Assembly: GCF_000143535.2 (NCBI RefSeq)
Contig: NC_037317.1
Location: 558,001 to 622,000, forward strand
DNA length: 64,000 nucleotides
From: Botrytis cinerea B05.10
Taxonomy: Eukaryota; Ascomycota; Leotiomycetes; Helotiales; Sclerotiniaceae
Direction of reading: 5' to 3'
The notes under the pieces were generated by a model. It saw only the letters and a list, made by a program, of their open reading frames with translations, ran no database searches and had not been told where the DNA came from. Shown here piece by piece: positions 57,316 to 64,000 of this stretch; position 1 is the stretch's first letter; each line of letters begins with the position of its first letter. The position numbers and the translations under genes are program-made.

Positions 57316-58908
57316 TCATCTCTGTCCCATTGGTCTTCCAAAATTCATACTGGGCTTCATTTTCAACAGAACAGGTCCCGGTTCATCATCCTCATCATCC
57401 TCGGAATCATGTCCTTCTCCTTCCATACCCCTCCCGTCATCACCTCCACCACCAATCGATCTGTTGCGCGCTTTTTTCATTTCCAAGACCGGGCTCAAAC
57501 TGCCTGCGCTACCGGTAGGACTAACTTCTTTACTACCCGGTCTTGAGTTTTTGACTTCTTCCAATTTCTCCGTAAGTGCTTCGAGGAACAATTCATCCCT
57601 GGCCGGAACATTCGTAAGACATAGTGGGCCTGTTAAAGGGCGATCATGGACTTCTTCATCTTCTTCGTCTGGTTGTAGTCTATCAAGCGCGATTCGTTCG
57701 TCCTCATCCGGAATTGGCGCGAGGGAACCCCGATGAACAAGTCCATCAAAACCTCTTGGTGTTTCATCCCCTTCCGCCTCTTGAGACTCTTTGACTAAAT
57801 CGGAAAAGCGTGAAATGGAATGGTTAGGCGTGTGACCCGCATACATCGTCAATCTCTTATTTTCTGGTTCCAAATGTGGTTTTCCTAAACTCGAACCAAC
57901 GTCTCTTGCTGGCGGCTTAACATTTGGACTCAATCTCGGACTGGCAGACCTGGGACTCAAAACATGTGCAACGAATACTGGATCCACAGCGCTGGCTTTG
58001 ATGGGTACACCTTCGAGATGTGGAGCAATTTTTGATATATCTATACTATCAGCTCCTATAATATCACCATTGTTGCTTTCGGCCTTCTCCCAATGTACAG
58101 CAGAATGATGTGGATATAAGAGTTCCGGTGAAGTGTATTGAGAGGACCCAACAAAATCAGACGGAGTTAACTCCTGAATAACTTGAATTGGTGTTTGTCT
58201 GGGCGCATGAATATCTTCGACTCTCAGGGCTTCTGATTCTGCTGAAAATGTTCTCGTGGGGTTTTGTGGTGCTGGTGCGTAAAACGGAGATCCATCTGCA
58301 TTTCTTCCTGTTTCTTGTTTGATTTCTGGGTGACCGTGCGATGATTTTTTCGATTCTGTACTTCCACTTCCTGGAGATGCCATTGCTTTTGTAGGCCCTT
58401 TAACGATCGGTACGCCAGTTGGACTCGTGAATACGTTTGCTGCTGGGCTGAAGCCTAAATTTGCCAATTCCAAATTGAAGATTCCAGCTGGTGACACAAC
58501 ATCCCCTTTCTCTTTCAATCTTGCTTCGAGTTCCCGAATTCGAGCGATTAATATTCCTCGTTCCTTATCCCATAATTCTCGTTCTTCTGCTATCACTTCG
58601 ATTGCGCGCTGCCTGTCTGCCAAGATGTGCGCTCGTTCCCCTTCGAATTGTTCTCTCAAGCTGTGCGAATATCTTCTGAAGTCTTCGACTAACTCGGCGG
58701 CAGTATTTTCTGCAGAGGCGGATCGAGTATGAGGGGGAGAGATCGGACCACCGCTGGGAGACGAATGATATTTATATTGTGCTGGCGAAGAGGTGTTGGG
58801 AGGGAAAAAAGAGGTGGGAGCTTGACTGAGGTGGTGTAGATGGCCCGACATTGGCGAATTGACTGTCGAGCCGGAATGAGAGAGCGGTAATCGAATTAAA
58901 TGTGCCAT
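57316..58908 (-). CDS. Uncharacterised coiled-coil, low-complexity protein
   Basis: A single exon of 530 codons. The first 60 residues are Ser/Pro/His-rich. Residues of about 66-135 form a heptad-like coiled coil (LVEDFRRYSHSLREQFEGER, EERELWDKERGILIARIREL). The centre is disordered with many SP sites. Short conserved-looking segments follow, such as DELFLEALTEKLEEVKNS, and the C terminus is acidic with the tail KMKPSMNFGRPMG. I recognise no named family and no enzymatic motif. The length of the open frame, its consistent codon use and the structured segments support a real protein. It is probably conserved in filamentous fungi, but that is inferred and not checked. A scaffold or regulatory role would be a guess. 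Confidence 0.75.
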   Translation of the reverse strand: MAHLIRLPLSHSGSTVNSPMSGHLHHLSQAPTSFFPPNTSSPAQYKYHSSPSGGPISPPHTRSASAENTAAELVEDFRRYSHSLREQFEGERAHILADRQRAIEVIAEERELWDKERGILIARIRELEARLKEKGDVVSPAGIFNLELANLGFSPAANVFTSPTGVPIVKGPTKAMASPGSGSTESKKSSHGHPEIKQETGRNADGSPFYAPAPQNPTRTFSAESEALRVEDIHAPRQTPIQVIQELTPSDFVGSSQYTSPELLYPHHSAVHWEKAESNNGDIIGADSIDISKIAPHLEGVPIKASAVDPVFVAHVLSPRSASPRLSPNVKPPARDVGSSLGKPHLEPENKRLTMYAGHTPNHSISRFSDLVKESQEAEGDETPRGFDGLVHRGSLAPIPDEDERIALDRLQPDEEDEEVHDRPLTGPLCLTNVPARDELFLEALTEKLEEVKNSRPGSKEVSPTGSAGSLSPVLEMKKARNRSIGGGGDDGRGMEGEGHDSEDDEDDEPGPVLLKMKPSMNFGRPMGQR

Positions 58909-58982
58909 GTTTACAGCAGTTTTGGGAGAAGGAAGGAAGGAAGGAAAGAATTGGTAGGTTGTTTATGTATTTTGGGAAGGGT

Positions 58983-59069
58983 GGTGATGTAGGTGTGGTG
59001 ATGTAGGTGTGGTGATGTAGGTGTGGTGAGGTATGATATGGTGAGGTATGGTATGGTATGGTATGGTAT
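58983..59069. repeat. 14-bp minisatellite and GGTAT repeat
   Basis: Three perfect copies of GGTGATGTAGGTGT (58983-59024) are followed by consecutive GGTAT units (59045-59069), just upstream of the coiled-coil protein gene. Confidence 0.85.
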
Positions 59070-59329
59070 TGTGTAAGGTTATGAGATGGGTTACGAATAA
59101 GTCATACCCGGGAAATTTCTTGTGACGGAGATTCGTTTGAAAGAAGGGATTGAATGGATTGATGGAATGGATTGGATGGATTTCAAAAGAAGCAGAAGAT
59201 CCAACGTAGTGGCTACCCAAGGACGGGGTATGGGTGGTTATAACTTGTTAGTTATAGGTCAATGTAAAACTTGTCGCAAGCTGATATCAAAATCCAATCT
59301 GGCTCAGGCTGATCGTTCTCTGGTGCAGA

Positions 59330-59482
59330 TGGGTGTGGGTGTGGTATATGGTGTATGGTGTGTGGTGTGTGGTGTATGGGCATGGGCATGGGCAAGGGTA
59401 TGGGTATGGGTATGGGTATGGGTGTATGTGAGAGAGCGTGTGAGTGTGAGTGTGAGCGTGTGTGTACTCATCAGAGTGTGTG
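59330..59482. repeat. GTGTGG / GGGTAT simple-sequence tract
   Basis: Alternating GTGTG, ATGGGC and GGGTAT units cover about 150 bp. The translations give His/Thr or Val/Trp repeats, which explains the open frames on both strands. Confidence 0.8.
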
Positions 59483-61700
59483 TGTGACTTGAATAAGGTA
59501 GCAATTATCAATTAGCAGTTATCCTCGGGACGGGGTTATGACGGAAGAGCACGATCCACTTCCTCATCCAGTCAGGCAGGATGCGCAAAGGAGGAAAAAT
59601 AAAAAGAAGCAAGAATTCTTTTCTTTCTTTCTTTTGTGTCTTTCTTATCTGATCAGCATCCTATCACCTGGGAACAAAGGCTCTTCTCTTCCTTGCTGCT
59701 CTGCGCTGCTCTCCTTCAAATATCGGTGTGCAAAGGAGGGAGCGCAATGAACAGATGGACAAATAGACAAATAATAGACAAATAAACAAACAAGCAAACA
59801 AACAAGTAGCTAGTCAATGTAATCTCTCAAAGTTCTTATACAATCTTCGACACTACCATGTACGGGATCTCGCTATCGATCTGCCCATCTATATACCTTG
59901 CATCTTGCCTCTCTGCCATGCCGCCCTTGCCTATATCTGTTCTGGTGTGTTGTCATTATACATCAGCTTTTCGTCGTCCTTCCTGCGTGCTGTCGCCCCG
60001 GCGGTTTATATTTCTTCGCGAGCATATGCAAATGCTGCTGGTGATGCATAAAATGCACTATTCCGGTACTCCATTCGGCTTGTGGCTATCAAATGCGTCG
60101 CGCGGATTGGCTCGCCGTCCCTTGGTCAGTCGAGGAAGAGCTGCTGGGGAGGGCCTCATACATCATGCCAATGGCGAATGGCGGATCGGTCCGTGGATGG
60201 CAATGGCTTGAATCAAGGGTCCACGGTCTTTAGGATATTCGGATGCTTGGATGCTTGGACATTTGGATAATTTCTCTTCTTTTTCCCGTCTTCTCTTCCT
60301 TTTTGCCCCCTTTCTCCCTTTCTCCCTTTCTCCATGCCCTTTCTCCATATTTCCCCTTTTTCTCCATGCTCCCCATGCTCCCCCTCCTTTTTCTTCTCGT
60401 CACAAGATCGATGCGTCCTCCGTATCAATGTCACTTTAATATATCTACCGGAAGATCTCCTTTTACCATCCACAAGAGTAGCCGTGTGTTTCCAGAGATC
60501 AGTCATCCAGTTCTCAATAATAAATCCGTCAATCCTACTTTCCCCATCTCGCCCATGCACATTTAACCCTTAAAGTCAGCAGCGGCCCAAAGAAGAAGAG
60601 AGGATTTTCAGGGCTCTGCCTTAGCTTCTCTTCACTCTTCACCACAACCCAAGGGATCCAAAGAATCCAAAGAAATTCCAAAGAAATCTCCCCTGAACAC
60701 GTCACAGGCGATCCATCGATTTTCTGTCGAGGATCAGATTCGCCCGTCATCTCCACCACTTCTCCATTTTTCTCTCAGTAAGGCTGCGTGAGTGCCTGAG
60801 CACTTCCTCTTTTCCACACGGAATAGAGAGAAGAGCCGATAGGTACACAATTCTTTTCCTGCCCCCCAACTTTACGAACGTGTTGCCAATCGCTCCGAAT
60901 GCTTTAACGTCCATATTTCACATCGTTCTGATTGAATGGCACTCGTACGGTGTACAGCCGTTCGATGGGCGAGAAATCTGCATCAAATGAGATCAAATGA
61001 GATCAAACGAGGCGCGAAAAATAAATTACTCTACATGCTCGCAACGTGAACAAGGTGGGTATGTTCATAAATGGAAAGGTCTAGGAGGGTCAAATTGCCA
61101 GCGAAGTCGCCAGTGAGAGAATGGAGTAATTGGGAGAAGGGGCCACAACAGTTTGGGCAGAGATACGCCTCCAAAGAACCAAACGAAACGAACGGTGAAT
61201 AGTCACGTTTCCATGATGTTCTAAATAGAGCCTCAATGTCTTGCTTTTGGATCCTTCTTTCTTGAAAATTCGATAGAGATGATGGAGTTGTTACGATGGT
61301 AACATGGAGATTTCCAACTCGGTGGTCGTTTAGTATTATATGGGTTCTCGACTTTTAAAAGGTCCAGAAAGTTCTCCTTTCTCTGTTCAATCATTTTCGT
61401 TTTCGTGTTGCTTTGTATGTATCTGAATTGCTTAATTTTGGCCAATCCACATCTCTTGTATTAAGTGTTATACTTGCTTGTTACTTGCTCACTTGCCAAC
61501 GTTTGATTTGACTTGCATATTTCCTATCTCTTTCATTCAATTTTCACTGCGCCGCCACTTCATCATACATTTTTTATTCAATCACATCTTTTGTTAAAGA
61601 CCAATCCACACCGCAACAACGATCTTCCTTACATACAGCCATCACCTTTACAAGACAATCCATTCGATACCTCAGACATCCAGGCTTAAGCCAATCGCCA

Positions 61701-62651
61701 ATGTCACCGCCACCATCACTTTATGTCTACCCAGAAGGTAAACGCGAACGTAGACGCACACGTACACAGACCCATCATGATTCTTCTACCCGCAGCCCGT
61801 CAACGGCATCCACCCTCCACTCTCCAATCTCCAATGATAGTGTCGATTCCTTAGCCAAACCTCGACTCGCTGATCAATCTCACCATCGATCACATCGATC
61901 CCGCCATGCCCGTCCTCCTTCCCACACCACAAACAATACATCCAATGAACGTGTATCGCGTTCCCGCTCCCCCGCCGCTTTCCCCTCGACCATAAACCTT
62001 CCCACCCCTCAAGCTTCAGCTCCTACCCGTCTCCCTCCTTCTCCTCCATATGCCATTTCATCCCCAGCAACTTTCTCAAGCGCTTCCACACTCCTTTCCA
62101 CCCAAGCACCTCCTATTGCACTCGAATTCCTTAATTTTTTAGATGACCTAGGAATCTTGATGCTATGCAAACCGCTTCTAGAATTATGTAATGTGGAATG
62201 GATTTCATTGTTTGATGATATGGGAATTTTTTACTTGTGTGAGCCTATTGGGGCAATTAGGAGGGTGTTGCGTAAATTGAGAATTGGGAGGGTGGATAGG
62301 GAACGAGGGGGTGGAAGTTGTTTGGGGAGTAAGGAGAGGGATACAGCGTCGTGGATTTCGAGTTTAAGCAGTATCGCGAGTGAGGTGAGGAGTGTTAGTG
62401 AGAGGAGTAGAGAGAAAAGACATTCTGCTAGTAGCGGAAGAAGTAAAGGGAGTGAGGGGTTGAAGACAAGGAGTAAGAAGGAGAGTCCGAGGGGTATGAG
62501 AGAAACTGGGAAGCAAGCTGAGAGTATAAACGGGATTGGAAGTGGGAGTGAAAGGATTAGTGGTGCAAACCGAAGAAGAAGTGAGAGGGCGGCGAGTAGT
62601 ATTGCCGCAAGCCATTTGGGACAGAGCTTGAGAGGGGCAGTGCCTAGATAG
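61701..62651 (+). CDS. Uncharacterised basic, Ser-rich protein with a doubled DDxGI motif
   Basis: A single exon of 316 codons opening MSPPPSLYVYPEGKRERRRT. The first 130 residues are disordered (Ser/Pro/His/Arg). A compact hydrophobic core at about 140-195 contains two similar units: NFLDDLGILMLCKPLLELC and SLFDDMGIFYLCEPIGAIR. The rest is basic and Ser/Gly-rich with SRSxS-like runs. I recognise no family. Base use shifts from C-rich in the first half to G/A-rich in the second half, but the frame remains open throughout. The pyrimidine-rich leader and clear ATG support a real gene. The small core could be an amphipathic membrane-associating hairpin; this is inference only. Confidence 0.65.
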   Translation: MSPPPSLYVYPEGKRERRRTRTQTHHDSSTRSPSTASTLHSPISNDSVDSLAKPRLADQSHHRSHRSRHARPPSHTTNNTSNERVSRSRSPAAFPSTINLPTPQASAPTRLPPSPPYAISSPATFSSASTLLSTQAPPIALEFLNFLDDLGILMLCKPLLELCNVEWISLFDDMGIFYLCEPIGAIRRVLRKLRIGRVDRERGGGSCLGSKERDTASWISSLSSIASEVRSVSERSREKRHSASSGRSKGSEGLKTRSKKESPRGMRETGKQAESINGIGSGSERISGANRRRSERAASSIAASHLGQSLRGAVPR

Positions 62652-64000
62652 AAGGTCGTTGGTTGGAGAGAAAGACGATGGAAACGTATTATTTGCCATT
62701 CTGGAGAACTTGGAAACAGGATCTTTTCGCAAGACGAAAGTTTCGGAGAAATCTGAAAATCGAGTAGGAATTGATGGAAACGTCATTCTTCCTCTTTTTC
62801 ATCGTCATCTCGAGAGATTCAATCGACGGGTTCTTTTCATTCGACGATTTCGATGTCGTTTTTCATTCATGCTCGTTTAATAGCGATATATATCGCGGTT
62901 ATGAAATGGTTCAACTCGCAAGCTGAGAGAGAGAAAGAGAGAGTGTGTGTGCAGCGAAACCATCTCCAGGAACCTTTTTCCATTTTTCGACTCGGCTCAG
63001 ACAGATATATATCACAGCTTCCTCTATACGATTCAATCAATGAATCCTGATTTTTTTTTTTTGATTTTTTTTACTGCATTCATTTATTCGTTTATTCATT
63101 TACTCGTTTATTCGTTATTTTTCATCTCTTTTCCTTCTTTTTGGTGTACATTGAGTGTATACTTGGTTGGAAATTTTGTTCGCGTTTATTGTTTGTTTGG
63201 TTGTTTATTTGAATGAGAGCTTGGATTTATTATGTTGTGTTTGTTTATTTTTTATTTTTTATTTTCAAAAAAAAAATTGGGTTTTGTGTTTTGGTGGAGA
63301 TTGAGATCGAGAAAGAGAAAGAGAAAGGGATGCATTTAATATCTAATGAAGGGTTTCTGGTATTTTGTGTGTATGCATTGTTTATAGGGGATAGGGGGAT
63401 GGCTTGGACGGTACAGTGTGTAGTGTGTGGTGTGTGGAAGAGAAAGGAGGAAAAAGGAAGTTTTAGCTGTGTTATTTGGGGGATGTGTGTTGGGCTTGAG
63501 TGTGAGGTTCTTTAAGCTTGAGTGGGAGCTTGAGTTTTGATTGTGGGGAGTGAAGAGAGGAAAGAGGAAAGAATTAATGGATGGATGAAGAGGGGGTGAA
63601 TGAATAAGGGATCGAAGGGATCGAAGGGAATATGGGGGTATAATGATAATAGGATACAAATTCGCATGGGCGATGTAGGATTGATTCGGGTTTGGTTTTG
63701 GTTTTGGTTTTATATGGCTGTATGTATATATAGTTTCGAGGGCGTGAAGGTTGAGAAGGGGTTTGCTGAGTTGGAGATGGTGATGCAGATGCAGATGGTG
63801 ATAAAGATGGAGATGGTGATGGAGATGGTGATGGAGATGGGCTTGCATCTGGCCCGGTCTGGTATGGTATGGTGTGGTATGATATGATGTGGGAATGGTT
63901 TGGGGATGATGTTTATGGATGATGTTTATGGATGATGTTTATGGATGATGTTTATGGATGATGTTTATGGATGATGTTTATGGATGATGTTTATGGATGA
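62652..64000. other. Gene-free right end with low-complexity DNA
   Basis: Poly-T tracts near 63049-63070 and GAGAAA/GATGGT repeats (63300-63330, 63775-63840) precede the terminal minisatellite. No supported coding frame. Confidence 0.6.
63904..64000. repeat. 13-bp minisatellite, cut by the window end
   Basis: GGATGATGTTTAT is repeated about 7.5 times without a mismatch and continues to the last base of the window, so its true length is unknown. Confidence 0.95.

Larger units (their letters stand above)
58909..61700. other. 2.8 kb gene-free region with simple repeats
   Basis: The left part carries a 14-bp tandem repeat (58983-59024), GGTAT repeats (59045-59069) and GTGTGG/GGGTAT runs (59330-59480). 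The middle (60260-60420) is strongly pyrimidine-rich with CTCCC/TTTCTCC repeats. The right 250 bases look like the leader of the next gene. No supported coding frame; those present are repeat translations. Confidence 0.6.

Noticed and set aside
59122..59511. Open frames of His/Thr and Val/Trp on both strands
   Set aside because: They are translations of GTGTGG and GGGTAT simple repeats.
1..64000. tRNA, rRNA, CRISPR and intact transposon signals
   Set aside because: I looked for B-box-like GGTTCGA motifs, regularly spaced repeats, transposase, reverse transcriptase and terminal repeats and found none that hold up. A tRNA or repeat-library scan would be decisive.

Overview
The window is nuclear DNA of a filamentous ascomycete (Pezizomycotina), most likely a leotiomycete of the Botrytis/Sclerotinia group. 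The evidence is short GT..AG introns with CTAAC-type branch sites, AT-leaning DNA with long gene-poor gaps, and fungal-type genes such as ERG6, MZM1, SLT11, TOM5, zuotin and a fungal G-protein beta subunit. The genus is an inference. I placed exon borders by hand, requiring frame continuity and family-like protein sequence across each junction. I saw no tRNA, rRNA, CRISPR array, intact transposon or virus.

Layout, left to right. 0.8-8.5 kb: a phosducin-like protein (Gbeta-gamma chaperone) and the heterotrimeric G-protein beta subunit lie on the minus strand, separated by a 5.3 kb gene-free, G-depleted stretch. 12-17.4 kb: a purine-metabolism and oxidoreductase group, with an ADAL-type deaminase, an ACMSD-type amidohydrolase and a 2-oxoglutarate/Fe(II) oxygenase. 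17.9-19.2 kb: a probable decayed gene. 19.9-28.2 kb: mitochondrial and nuclear housekeeping genes (glycine decarboxylase P protein, TOM5, a GNAT acetyltransferase, nucleoporin Nup57/Nup54, complex I subunit NDUFA8). 29-32.5 kb: a large SLIP-GC-like P-loop GTPase. 33.4-40.9 kb: zuotin, a weakly supported gene, MZM1, splicing factor SLT11 and sterol methyltransferase ERG6. 43.8-58.9 kb: a DUF1993 protein, a half zinc-cluster protein with C-terminal membrane segments, an Mte1/ZGRF1-type DNA-repair protein, a secreted cutinase-like hydrolase, a BAR-SH3 protein and an uncharacterised coiled-coil protein. 61.7-62.7 kb: an uncharacterised basic, Ser-rich protein. The last 1.3 kb holds only low-complexity DNA and a 13-bp minisatellite that runs off the window end.

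Functional links: the phosducin-like protein and Gbeta belong to one signalling module. Five genes serve mitochondria (GCV2, TOM5, NDUFA8, MZM1 and, through one-carbon/SAM supply, indirectly ERG6). Several neighbours share divergent promoters (GCV2/TOM5, NUP57/NDUFA8, SLT11/ERG6, MTE1/cutinase).

The most notable observation is at the 3' end of the Gbeta gene. Two tandem candidate terminal exons sit 47 nt apart, each with its own acceptor, each 7 codons long including the stop, each in frame and each encoding a Leu-Lys-x-Trp ending. They would give two Gbeta proteins of equal length that differ in the last strand of the propeller.
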